Shown one piece after another: positions 51,132-59,881 of a stretch of 64,000 bases of DNA. Position 1 is the first letter of the stretch. Every line of letters starts with the position of its first letter. The DNA comes from Paenibacillus tuaregi. GTDB taxonomy: Bacteria > Bacillota > Bacilli > Paenibacillales > Paenibacillaceae. Made by a program: the position numbers and the translations under genes. Below the pieces are notes generated by a model that saw nothing but the letters and a program-made list of their open reading frames with translations, was not told where the DNA came from and made no database searches. The DNA is taken from assembly GCF_900086655.1 (NCBI RefSeq), contig NZ_LT575476.1, forward strand, positions 1,577,214 to 1,641,213, read 5' to 3'.

Positions 51132-52674
51132 GATCCTTGTAAGAGAAGGAATAAGGGACCGTATTGACTGGGAAAGCGAAGGTTTTGTATTTAGTGGGGA
51201 TGCTCCGGACGGGGAAATGGCACTGCCGTTGATCGAAAGAATTGCTCCAGATATTGTAGTAACAGACATTAAAATGCCCTTCATGGATGGTATACAGCTG
51301 AGTAAGATCTTGAAGGAGCGGATGCCTGCGGTTAAAATTATTATTCTTAGCGGGCATGATGAATTCACTTACGCTCGGGAAGCATTGCGAATTGGAGTGG
51401 AGGAATACTGCCTGAAGCCCCTAAGTTCAGCGGAACTGCTCACAAGTCTGCACAGGGTATCGTATAAGATCGATAGCGAGCGCAGAGACAAGCGTAAGCT
51501 CGAAGAGCTTCAGCTTAGAGCTAGCGTCAACATAGATTTTATGCGGGAACAAATGCTCATTGATCTGTGTACAGGTTCTATCCCGACGGCGGATGCGATT
51601 CAGATGGCGGAGGAATTTGGAATACCTCTGATATCCGGTTTCTACCTGGTGACACTACTCGAGTTTGAAGCCAAACATGAGGAGGACAGCTCCTCGATAT
51701 TTAACATAGAGCACGATCCGTTATTCCAGAGTATCAGCTTAGAGTATTCCGATCATCTTCATGTAAAGCGGAATAAGAAGCAGCACGCATGGATTCTTAA
51801 AGGAGACAACCCGGCACAGCTTGAATCGCTGGCAGAGAAGCTGATCCGCGACATAAAGCAGCTGGAGGAGAAGCTGAGCTGTACGATCTATACTGGTATT
51901 GGTTCAGTGAAGAGCCGTGTTCAGGAGATTTCCATTTCTTTCTCGGAGGCTGATCAGAAGAAAAGCTACCAGCATTTCTTACGGAAACGGCCCATTAATA
52001 GTAAGGAATTGCAGGGAATAATCTCCTATAAGCGCAGCAAGTTGAATGATTTTCTTGAAGGCGGTGATTCCTCTAAGATCGAAGAGTTCGTATTAAGCTA
52101 TATGCAGGATGAGGGGCATAGTCATAATACGTTGTACTCTCATTATATGATCATGGATATGATCATATCTGTTACCCAGTTTATTCATGAGTCAGGCGGT
52201 GATGTGAATGCGTTTATATCGGAATTGGAGTCTGTGGAGGAAAGTCTGCAGGAGCTCTTCAGTCTTGAAGAAATGCGGAGAACGGCCTCTTTCATTCTGA
52301 GGCTCGTGTTTCAATATCGGGACCGGATCAAGAATAAATACAGTGATATCATCAGTAAAGCGAAGGATTACATTGATAATCATTTTGATAATCCGGATAT
52401 TTCACTTCAGTCCGTTGCCGCGTATGTTAATGTAAGTCCAAATCACTTCAGCAGCATCTTCTCGAATGCGGTCGGTCAGACTTTTATTGATTATTTAATT
52501 CGGACACGGATTAAGAGAGCCATGAAGCTGCTTAAGACCACAAGTGCCAAATCCTATGAGATCGCGACTATGGTGGGGTATAACGATCCGCATTATTTCA
52601 ACTCCGTATTCAAAAAAATAACAGGTGTGACTACCAAGGTATACAGGAATCAAGAGGCTCGAATCTGCTTGTAG
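51103..52674 (+). CDS. YesN/AraC-type response regulator of the arabinoxylan locus
   Basis: A 523-residue regulator. The receiver has VDDE, phospho-acceptor Asp55 (IVVTDIKMPFMDG) and KPLS. A linker domain of about 280 residues follows, and then a C-terminal AraC DNA-binding domain (SLQSVAAYVNVSPNHFSSIF and VGYNDPHYFNSVFKKITG). ATG 51103 has AAGGAGGG six bases upstream, inside the end of the kinase gene. Likely targets are the importer promoter at 44.0 kb (with direct repeats) and the GH43 genes. Confidence 0.93.
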   Translation: MKKVFLVDDEILVREGIRDRIDWESEGFVFSGDAPDGEMALPLIERIAPDIVVTDIKMPFMDGIQLSKILKERMPAVKIIILSGHDEFTYAREALRIGVEEYCLKPLSSAELLTSLHRVSYKIDSERRDKRKLEELQLRASVNIDFMREQMLIDLCTGSIPTADAIQMAEEFGIPLISGFYLVTLLEFEAKHEEDSSSIFNIEHDPLFQSISLEYSDHLHVKRNKKQHAWILKGDNPAQLESLAEKLIRDIKQLEEKLSCTIYTGIGSVKSRVQEISISFSEADQKKSYQHFLRKRPINSKELQGIISYKRSKLNDFLEGGDSSKIEEFVLSYMQDEGHSHNTLYSHYMIMDMIISVTQFIHESGGDVNAFISELESVEESLQELFSLEEMRRTASFILRLVFQYRDRIKNKYSDIISKAKDYIDNHFDNPDISLQSVAAYVNVSPNHFSSIFSNAVGQTFIDYLIRTRIKRAMKLLKTTSAKSYEIATMVGYNDPHYFNSVFKKITGVTTKVYRNQEARICL

Positions 52675-52690
52675 GAAGGATGTTGTACGC

Positions 52691-53680
52691 ATGCGCCCAG
52701 CTTATAGCCGAATATGCTATCTACTGGTATTCACTGTTCTGTGTTCCCTGGGTTTAAGCAGCTGCAGCTCCCCGAATGTCCCAAGTACGCAACCAATCAA
52801 GCAAACAATCAAATTGCAAAGCAGCAGTACCAGGGTTCCGGGGCTAACAATGGCTATTATTTTTGCAACAGCGGACCCAGTATACAAACAGGTAACTAAA
52901 AGTGCTAAAGCGGCCGCAAGTGAGGCGGGTATACAACTGATTGTGAAAGCGCCCAATGAGGCGAATCTGGAACAGCAAATTAGAATCATCGAGAATTTGA
53001 TTAGACAGAAGGTTGACGGTATCGCGATCAGCCCAGTGGACTCCGATGCCATGACACCTTATATCGACAAAGCGGTTGAGGCGGGAATTAAAGTCATCTG
53101 CTTTGATAATGACGCACCACATAGTAAGAGGCTTACCTATTTCGGCATTGATAACTATGAAGCCGGAAGGAGTATAGCTGAATACGTGGATAACCTGCTT
53201 GGCGGCGAGGGTATGGTCATTGCGGAAACCGGGATGATGGGTTTCAACAATATACGTCAGCGGGTTGCCGGATTTAAAGATTACCTAGCCAAGTCTTCTG
53301 GGGTCCAATTGCTGGAGCTGCGCACAGATGGGGATCATGCGGATCAGTCTATTGCAAATATTGAAGACATGATTGAAGCTCATCCCCATTTTGATGCGTT
53401 TGTTGGTTTCGATTCACAGGCAAGCTCCTCGGCCATTCTTGTATGGAAGGCCAAGGGATTACGTCAATTCGCCGTCACGTTCAACAATACGCCCGCTATA
53501 GTTAGCGGCATCCGCAATGATCAAATCACAGCGACGATCGACCAATCGGAAGATACCTGGGGCAATCTTATTCTTCAGCAATTGACCGCGGCATGTTCAG
53601 GTCAGACTCTTCCTGTCACTAACCGATTAGATGTAAAGATTCTGACGAGGGACAATTTGAATGCACCTGGAGGCAAGTAA
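52691..53680 (+). CDS. Periplasmic-type sugar-binding lipoprotein, probable sensor partner 1
   Basis: A 329-residue lipoprotein (lipobox LSSC) of the ribose/xylose-binding family: EAGIQLIVKAPNEANLEQQIRIIENLIRQKVDGIAISPVD and YFGIDNYEAGRSIAEY. It follows the response regulator by 16 bp and has no transporter genes of its own. It is clearly divergent from the YtfQ-type protein of the importer. By analogy with XylFII it may bind a sugar and modulate the adjacent kinase; import through the upstream transporter is the alternative. Confidence 0.85.
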   Translation: MRPAYSRICYLLVFTVLCSLGLSSCSSPNVPSTQPIKQTIKLQSSSTRVPGLTMAIIFATADPVYKQVTKSAKAAASEAGIQLIVKAPNEANLEQQIRIIENLIRQKVDGIAISPVDSDAMTPYIDKAVEAGIKVICFDNDAPHSKRLTYFGIDNYEAGRSIAEYVDNLLGGEGMVIAETGMMGFNNIRQRVAGFKDYLAKSSGVQLLELRTDGDHADQSIANIEDMIEAHPHFDAFVGFDSQASSSAILVWKAKGLRQFAVTFNNTPAIVSGIRNDQITATIDQSEDTWGNLILQQLTAACSGQTLPVTNRLDVKILTRDNLNAPGGK

Positions 53681-53713
53681 GAAAGTGTTTAGATCGTACT
53701 TGGGGAGGTAGCT

Positions 53714-54748
53714 TTGAAGATGAGGCGGATCAGCTTTCTGTTTATCGTCTTAGTGTTCATCAGCGGTTGCCGGTCAGAGCAGAGTATGGAGGTGGCGACA
53801 GAAGAAGCAAGTATTCTGCCTGCGCTAAATGGGCAGGAATCCGTGGAGCTTCCACAGGATCAAGGACGTCCGCTGGTTATCGGCTTCTCCCAGGTTGGTT
53901 CGGAGAGCGCATGGCGCGCGGCCAATACGAAGTCGATCAAGGAAGCGGCTAAGCATGCTAACGTGGAATTGCTGTTTGAAGATGCGCAGCAGAAGCAGGA
54001 GAATCAGATTCAAGCGATTCGTTCTTTTATCTCTCGTAAGGTGGATGTGATCGGGTTCTCACCCGTTGTAGAGAGTGGCTGGGATGAGATTCTAAAGGAA
54101 GCGAAGGAGGCCGGTATCCCCGTCATTATTACGGATCGCTCCGTAGATGTTACGGATTCCTCGCTATACTTGACCCTTATTGGCTCTAATTTTACAGAGG
54201 AAGGCCGTAAAGCCGGCAAATACGTACTCGATAAGATGCGGTTGGTTCGTGGCCCGATTCACATTGCTGAGATCCAGGGGACGCTCAATTCCGCACCTGC
54301 CATTGATCGGAAGAAAGGCTTCGAAGAGATGATACTAAGAAATCCGGAGATGAACATTGTCGCTTCCGATACGGGAGATTTCACACGCGAGTCTGGAAAG
54401 GCTATTATGACCCGATACTTGCAGAAATACGGCAAAGACATACAGGTGCTGTATTCTCACAATGATGATATGGCATTTGGGGCCATTGAGGCAATCGAGG
54501 AGGCTGGCCTAAAACCTGGCGAAGATATCGTGATCGTATCTGTCGATGGTGGAAGGGAAGCTTTTCAAGCTATGCTTCTAGGGAAACTCAACTGTACGGT
54601 GGAATGTAATCCGCTGTTAGGGCCACAGCTTATTCAGGCCGCGAAGGAGGTAATGGCAGGTCATACTCTGCCCAAACGGATTGTGACCCGCGAGAGTGTA
54701 TTTACGAAGGGGACAGCCGCACGGGAAATTGAAAACCGAAAGTATTAG
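53714..54748 (+). CDS. YtfQ paralogue, probable sensor partner 2
   Basis: A 344-residue lipoprotein (lipobox ISGC). It is strongly similar along its length to the importer's own binding protein at 44062: GFSQVGSESAWRAANTKSIK, DAQQKQENQIQAIRSFISRKVD, TGDFTRESGKAIM, SHNDDMAFGAIEAIEEAGLKPG. TTG 53714 follows GGGGAGG at 6 bases; an ATG two codons later is possible. A duplicated copy placed in the sensor operon suggests that it senses the same furanose sugar the importer takes up. Confidence 0.88.
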   Translation: MKMRRISFLFIVLVFISGCRSEQSMEVATEEASILPALNGQESVELPQDQGRPLVIGFSQVGSESAWRAANTKSIKEAAKHANVELLFEDAQQKQENQIQAIRSFISRKVDVIGFSPVVESGWDEILKEAKEAGIPVIITDRSVDVTDSSLYLTLIGSNFTEEGRKAGKYVLDKMRLVRGPIHIAEIQGTLNSAPAIDRKKGFEEMILRNPEMNIVASDTGDFTRESGKAIMTRYLQKYGKDIQVLYSHNDDMAFGAIEAIEEAGLKPGEDIVIVSVDGGREAFQAMLLGKLNCTVECNPLLGPQLIQAAKEVMAGHTLPKRIVTRESVFTKGTAAREIENRKY

Positions 54749-54782
54749 AACCCCTCAAGCTGACAGCATCATAAAGAAAGTC

Positions 54783-54832
54783 TTAAACGGCCTTGGTCCT
54801 GAGTTCCCCGGGATTAAAGGCCGTTTAATTTT
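54783..54832 (+). terminator. Terminator of the sensor operon
   Basis: Perfect 10-bp stem TTAAACGGCC (54783-54792) / GGCCGTTTAA (54819-54828) followed by TTTT. Confidence 0.85.
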
Positions 54833-55346
54833 GCCCGCAGAACCATATGAGTTAGTGGGTACTATCGTAAAAAAACGCAACTTTTCCAAGAAGAAATTAC
54901 ATCGTTACCCAGTTAGCTGAGTGCTACAATATCCGTAAAGAAAAGGATCTTTGAGGATGATTGTGTTAGCGATCCCAGTACTTGAATTTTGAGAGGAGGT
55001 ATAGAAGCTCGCCCCTGCCGCTTAACTAGCGGCCATTAGTTTGGAAATGCTCTTGTGTGTCTTGACGGTATATTTCACCCCGGTTTACTACATTTCAACT
55101 ATACACTGGCTTTCTTGTTCTAGAGCCTGTTCTTCTCTTAATATTTCCAACAAAACGTTTGTTTTACAGGTAAGTCGTCTTCTCTCTATTCCAACAATAG
55201 CTTAAGCGGAAGAATTTATAGATTTCATTTCGGTAGGATTCAGGTCTGGGATTCTTATTGAAGCGGCCACAATCGGTCTACACGCCTTGAAGGTCAACAA
55301 AGCCTATATTATCGCGATCAAGCAGCAACGGGAGGAGTTCAAATCC
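54833..55346 (+). promoter_or_regulatory. Long leader region before the first GH43 gene
   Basis: About 510 bp without a convincing gene. A ribosome-site-like GAGAGGAGG at about 54991-54999 is followed by no start or long frame. A small hairpin CCGCT-taact-AGCGG lies near 55018-55033. The promoter of the GH43/cohesin operon must lie here; no clear pair of boxes was identified. Confidence 0.35.
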
Positions 55347-58300
55347 ATGCATAAAAGGCTATGTTCAATTGTATTGGTGTTTGCATTAGTAATTAGTATT
55401 CTGCCAATCACATCCGCGTATGCTGACGTCAACACCGCCAAGAACCCCTTTATATGGGCGGATGTACCTGATGTGGATGTGATCAGGGTGAAGGATACGT
55501 ATTATATGACCAGCACAACCATGCATATGAACCCTGGTGTTCCTATTATGAAATCCAAGGATCTCGTGAATTGGGAAATCGTCAATTATGTATATGACAG
55601 ACTCGCGGAGACCGACAAACAAACCCTTTCAAATGGGCAAAACATATATGGGCAAGGCTCCTGGGCCAGCAGTATTAGATACCATAACGGCAAGTATTAT
55701 GTGGTGTTTGCCTCCAATGATATTGGCAAAACGTATATCTTTCAAACTACCGACATAGAAAAGGGCCCATGGGAAAAGTATGAGCTTGCGGGTGGCGTTT
55801 ATCATGATATGTCACTGCTGTTTGATGATGACGGACGTGTATATCTGGTTTACGGTGGCGGAGCTATCAAGGTTATTGAGATAACTTCAGATGCCACGGC
55901 CATCAAAGCAGGCGGAATGAACAAAACGATCATTCAAGATGCAAGCGCTCCCGGCGGCTCCGGCGGCCTCGGAGCTGAGGGCTCACACATCCATAAAATA
56001 AATGGCAAGTATTATATCTTCAATATCTCCTGGCCCGCGGGAGGCATTCGAACAGAATTGGTACACCGGGCTGATGCGATTGATGGCCCTTATGAAGGGA
56101 AGATTGCTTTAAAGTCAGGCAGCAATTCAAACAGCGCCGGGGTAGCGCAAGGGGGGATCGTTCAGGCCTCCGATGGACAATGGTACGGTATGCTGTTCCA
56201 GGATTACGGGGCCGTGGGACGCATTCCCTACATTATACCGGTAACCTGGAGTCAGGATGGTTGGCCTGTATTTGGAGACGTCAATGATACAGGGATCGCC
56301 GCCAAGCTTTCCAGATCGTGGGTCTCATCAGATAATTTCGATCAACGGGCTGAGAGATCCAGGGCGTATCATGCAGAGAATGCAAGCGGGGAAGCGGGCT
56401 ACAACGGCTCCAATCTCGGATTGGTATGGCAGTGGAACCATAATCCAGACAATAGATTCTGGTCCCTGACCGATCGACCAGGGTATTTAAGACTCACTAC
56501 CGGAAGAACGAGCACCAGTATTCTTGATGCCAGAAATACGCTGACACAGCGGACCTTCGGCCCGGAAAGCTCGGGAATAACCGCAATAGATATCAGTCAT
56601 ATGAAGGACGGGGATTATGCCGGAATTGCCGCATTCCAGAAGAACTACGGATTTGTCGGGGTTACAATGTCCGGCACAGCGAAATCTGTTGTTATGGTGA
56701 ATGGCAGCTCAGGCTCGGCAGTGGAAGCAGCAAGCATCCCTGTGAATCAGAACATTATCTACCTAAAGACTGAGCTGGATTACAAGAATAGGACGGATAA
56801 GGCTAAGTTCTATTACAGCCTTGACGGAGAACACTGGGCATCTATAGGAAACACCCTTCAGATGTCCTACACATTGCCGCATTTCATGGGGTACCGTTTT
56901 GCCTTATTCAATTTTGCAACGAAGACAACCGGAGGTTATGTTGACTTCGATTACTTCAAGCTGGATGACAAGTTGACCGGATCTAATTTTGATACGAATT
57001 TAAAGAGCCTTCAGGTAGACGGTAAACAAGTAAACGGGTTCAGTCCAAATACGTATACCTATTCCCTTGATGTTCCTGCCGGATCGGCTCCACCGAAAGT
57101 GACAGCGGTTCCAAATGATCCTGGGGCGAATATTTCGATAACCCAAGCGGCGTCAGTACCCGGAAAAGCCACAGTAACTGTAAGCAGAGACGGCTTACAA
57201 ACGGTCATTTATACGATTAATTTTGTTACTTCTGCCGCAGTGGCCATTGAGGCGGAGGCAGCGGCAGAGAACTCAGATCGTGCCTATGTACGTGGAACCG
57301 CGAACGGTCATGTATGGTCGCTGGTTGACGGTGAGACTACGAAAGCCATGCAGTTCCTGCCGGACGACGGTACTAATGTTACCCCAAATACCGATCCGGC
57401 CAGCCTTGCCGCCGGCTCCAGTCTGAATTACAAAATCAACGTTAAGACACCAGGAGCTTATAACGTTTGGGTCCTGGCCAAGAGTCATAGTTACCAAACG
57501 GACTCGGTGCACGTAGGACTGGATAATCAGTATCAATTCACATCCAACGGGATTGAGGGCGTGAGCGGCGGCCAGTTCAGATGGGTCAACCTCAGCAATG
57601 GCGGTCCGGCTGTGCCTGGGGGCGCACCGCTGAACATGACGGCGGGCGAGCATGAGCTAAACTTCTGGGGGAGAGAATCCGGACTTATCATAGACCGGAT
57701 CTATCTAACCACCAGCAGCTCCACGGCAGATCCTGTCTGGCCACCCGCTGAGCCTGAGCCTAAAGTGCCCGCAGCGGTGCTCTCCGCAGACAGCCTTGTG
57801 AAGCCTGGAAGCAGCTTTACGGTGGATGTCAGCTTGAACAACCTGGAACAAAGTGTTTATGCTCAAGACCTTACGTTGTCTTATGATTCCAACGTATTTG
57901 ACTATGTGAGCGCGGCAGGTTCGGACAGCAATATCCAGATCGTCAAGGAGGACAAAGAAGCGGCCGGGAAGGTAAGGCTGTTCACGGCGAATATTGGAGG
58001 GGTGTCGGGAGCTAGTACGCCGGTATTGAAGCTGACCTTCAAGGTCAAGGCTGGTGTGAGTAATACGACCGGAACGATCGCAGTCACCGGGGCGAAGCTG
58101 GGTGTAGCTCCGGAGGGAACCGTCATCCAGGCGGCGGTTGACAGCAAGAGCATCGCGGTAGGCGATCAGGGGCAGCCGGGTGTAGACAAGGCAGCGCTGA
58201 CAGCCGCGATTACGAATGCACAGAGCCTGTATGATGCAGCTGTCGTGGGCGCATTGCCAGGCCAGTATCCGCAGCAAGCCAAGGATGCCTTGGGTGATGC

Positions 58301-58601
58301 CATAAGTGCAGCCAAAACAGTCCAAGGCAAAGGAAGTGCGACGCAGTCTGAAGTGGACAGTGCGACGGCAGCGCTGGGCACTGCGGTAGATGCCTTCAAG
58401 GCAGCGGTAATTAAGGAAGTGTCCGCAGACCTGAACAAGGATGGAAAAGTCAATGTTGGCGACCTTGCAATTGTAGCTTACCACTATGGCAAAGATTCCA
58501 CTGGCGCAGACTGGGCAGCCGCGAAGATTGCGGATATGAACAGCGATAACAAGATTGATATTACGGATCTTGCGTATATTGCCTCCAAGATCCTTGAATA
58601 A
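55347..58601 (+). CDS. Secreted GH43 arabinofuranosidase/xylosidase with cohesin and dockerin
   Basis: A 1084-residue protein. It has a signal peptide (cut near TSAYA) and a GH43 five-blade propeller (about 30-330) with catalytic base Asp42 in ADVPDVDVIR and general acid Glu211 in LGAEGSHIHK. A beta-sandwich of the GH43_C2/DUF1349 type (about 345-545) and a cadherin-like beta domain (about 550-630) follow. Next are a CBM-like module (about 632-792), a cohesin-like module (about 805-935), a helical spacer (about 943-1020) and a type I dockerin (about 1027-1084). The dockerin has two calcium loops, DLNKDGKVNVGD and DMNSDNKIDITD. Cohesin and dockerin on one enzyme are unusual and would allow head-to-tail chaining. 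ATG 55347 is set by GGGAGGAG. The last 1361 bp are nearly duplicated in the gene at 59882. Confidence 0.9.
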   Translation: MHKRLCSIVLVFALVISILPITSAYADVNTAKNPFIWADVPDVDVIRVKDTYYMTSTTMHMNPGVPIMKSKDLVNWEIVNYVYDRLAETDKQTLSNGQNIYGQGSWASSIRYHNGKYYVVFASNDIGKTYIFQTTDIEKGPWEKYELAGGVYHDMSLLFDDDGRVYLVYGGGAIKVIEITSDATAIKAGGMNKTIIQDASAPGGSGGLGAEGSHIHKINGKYYIFNISWPAGGIRTELVHRADAIDGPYEGKIALKSGSNSNSAGVAQGGIVQASDGQWYGMLFQDYGAVGRIPYIIPVTWSQDGWPVFGDVNDTGIAAKLSRSWVSSDNFDQRAERSRAYHAENASGEAGYNGSNLGLVWQWNHNPDNRFWSLTDRPGYLRLTTGRTSTSILDARNTLTQRTFGPESSGITAIDISHMKDGDYAGIAAFQKNYGFVGVTMSGTAKSVVMVNGSSGSAVEAASIPVNQNIIYLKTELDYKNRTDKAKFYYSLDGEHWASIGNTLQMSYTLPHFMGYRFALFNFATKTTGGYVDFDYFKLDDKLTGSNFDTNLKSLQVDGKQVNGFSPNTYTYSLDVPAGSAPPKVTAVPNDPGANISITQAASVPGKATVTVSRDGLQTVIYTINFVTSAAVAIEAEAAAENSDRAYVRGTANGHVWSLVDGETTKAMQFLPDDGTNVTPNTDPASLAAGSSLNYKINVKTPGAYNVWVLAKSHSYQTDSVHVGLDNQYQFTSNGIEGVSGGQFRWVNLSNGGPAVPGGAPLNMTAGEHELNFWGRESGLIIDRIYLTTSSSTADPVWPPAEPEPKVPAAVLSADSLVKPGSSFTVDVSLNNLEQSVYAQDLTLSYDSNVFDYVSAAGSDSNIQIVKEDKEAAGKVRLFTANIGGVSGASTPVLKLTFKVKAGVSNTTGTIAVTGAKLGVAPEGTVIQAAVDSKSIAVGDQGQPGVDKAALTAAITNAQSLYDAAVVGALPGQYPQQAKDALGDAISAAKTVQGKGSATQSEVDSATAALGTAVDAFKAAVIKEVSADLNKDGKVNVGDLAIVAYHYGKDSTGADWAAAKIADMNSDNKIDITDLAYIASKILE
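57241..58601 (+). repeat. 1361-bp direct repeat, copy 1 (CBM-cohesin-spacer-dockerin)
   Basis: Matches 62031-63391 over its whole length with no net insertion or deletion; the encoded parts differ at roughly 30 of about 455 residues by my reading. Long identical stretches alternate with diverged patches, as expected from gene conversion. Confidence 0.93.
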
Positions 58602-58672
58602 GTGAACAATTCGTTCGCTTGCGAAGATGCTGCTAGTTCGTCCATGAGCTGCGTAACAAGCTGAGTTCAGGT

Positions 58673-58704
58673 AAGAGCCCTATCCCGCTAACGGATAGGG
58701 CTTA
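58673..58704 (+). terminator. Hairpin after the first GH43 gene
   Basis: GCCCTATCCCG and CGGATAGGGC form a tight stem-loop with only a weak T run. The stem sequence GCCCTATCC recurs in the hairpin after the second GH43 gene. Confidence 0.6.
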
Positions 58705-58780
58705 CTAAGAAATGATATATCGTGGTCTGCAAACGAAGGAATGATTAGATCAGCTAACCCGGCTTATAAGGAGAAGGATT

Positions 58781-59776
58781 ATGATGAGAAAAGGAAAAAT
58801 GTTGGTTGTAACATGTCTAATTGCGCTGATCCTGACTGCCTGGACTCCTGGTTTCGGCTATGCGGAAGAGAAGACGGGCTTCACTTTAACTGACAATAAA
58901 GGAAGCGCTTCCCCGGGCCAGAACTTGGAAGTTACAGTGAATGGCAACAACTTGAAGGATCTCTATGCCTATGAAGCTCTGATTACATTCGATCCAGATA
59001 TTGTTGAGCTGGATAAGGCGGAAACGAAATTGAAGGGTTTTTTTATACCCCCAAAGGTGGAGAAGGGAAAGATGACTATAGCATTTACAAAAATAGGAAA
59101 GGAGAAAGGGGAGTCTGGAAATACCGCTCTAAGCACCATTTCCTTCAAGGGGGTAGCTCAGGGCAACGCTAATATTAAGCTGGTATCCGTGAAGGCGCTG
59201 GACCCGAAGTTGACGTCAACTGTCTACAATTATAAAACTACTTTCGACGATCTTCCAGGCTATGAATGGGCCCAAATGGAGATAGAAGCCCTTGCTTCAT
59301 CGGGAATCATCAAGGGTACGTCAGAAACTACCTTTAGTCCGGGAGCTAACGTCAGCAGGGCGGATTTTACCAGTTTGTTGGTCAGGGCATTAAAGCTTGA
59401 TGCAGAAGTAGACGGCAATTTCAATGATGTGGGGCCGTCTGACTACTATTACAAGGAGGTAGGAATAGCCAAAAAGTTAGGCATCGCCCAGGGCAAAGGT
59501 AATAACCAGTTCGAGCCTAAGAAAAGCATATCCAGACAGGATATGATGGTGGTCGCGGCGCGAGCCATGAAGATCGCTGGAAAAGCGCTGGATGAGTCAG
59601 ACTCCGATTTAAGCCGCTTCAGTGATGCTAGTGAAGTAGCAGCTTATGCAGTGAACCCATTGGCTCAGCTGATCAAGAAAGAGATCATTCTTGGCTACAG
59701 CGGAAAGATCAATCCTAAAGATACCGCGGTAAGAGCTCAAGCCGCAGTTATTATCTATAGGCTTTTGAACAAGTAG
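58781..59776 (+). CDS. Cohesin-SLH anchoring protein (mini anchoring scaffoldin)
   Basis: A 331-residue exported protein. A signal peptide (cut near GFGYA) is followed by one cohesin-like beta-sandwich (about 30-160; SPGQNLEVTVNGNNLKDLYAYEALITFDPDIVELD). Three SLH repeats (about 163-331) come next: ALASSGIIKGTSETTFSPG, GIAKKLGIAQGKGNNQFEP and LIKKEIILGYSGKINP. SLH repeats hold the protein on secondary wall polymer, leaving the cohesin exposed. The two neighbouring enzymes carry type I dockerins, so this is the natural wall docking point, like OlpA-type anchors of clostridia. The dockerin-cohesin match is inference. AAGGAGAAGG precedes the ATG. Confidence 0.88.
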   Translation: MMRKGKMLVVTCLIALILTAWTPGFGYAEEKTGFTLTDNKGSASPGQNLEVTVNGNNLKDLYAYEALITFDPDIVELDKAETKLKGFFIPPKVEKGKMTIAFTKIGKEKGESGNTALSTISFKGVAQGNANIKLVSVKALDPKLTSTVYNYKTTFDDLPGYEWAQMEIEALASSGIIKGTSETTFSPGANVSRADFTSLLVRALKLDAEVDGNFNDVGPSDYYYKEVGIAKKLGIAQGKGNNQFEPKKSISRQDMMVVAARAMKIAGKALDESDSDLSRFSDASEVAAYAVNPLAQLIKKEIILGYSGKINPKDTAVRAQAAVIIYRLLNK

Positions 59777-59881
59777 AGTCATAAGTGAGGTCTTTGCTGG
59801 ATGAGTAGTGAAGGGTGGCGGTCTTTCTCAATTGGAACCAAGTTCTACTATCAATTATTCATGAAAGGTGGAGATTGTTCA

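Noticed and set aside
57705-58484. Long minus-strand open frame opposite the cohesin-dockerin region (and its twin at 62711-63274)
   Set aside because: It mirrors the codon structure of the real plus-strand gene, is cysteine/arginine-rich without motifs and has no ribosome site.
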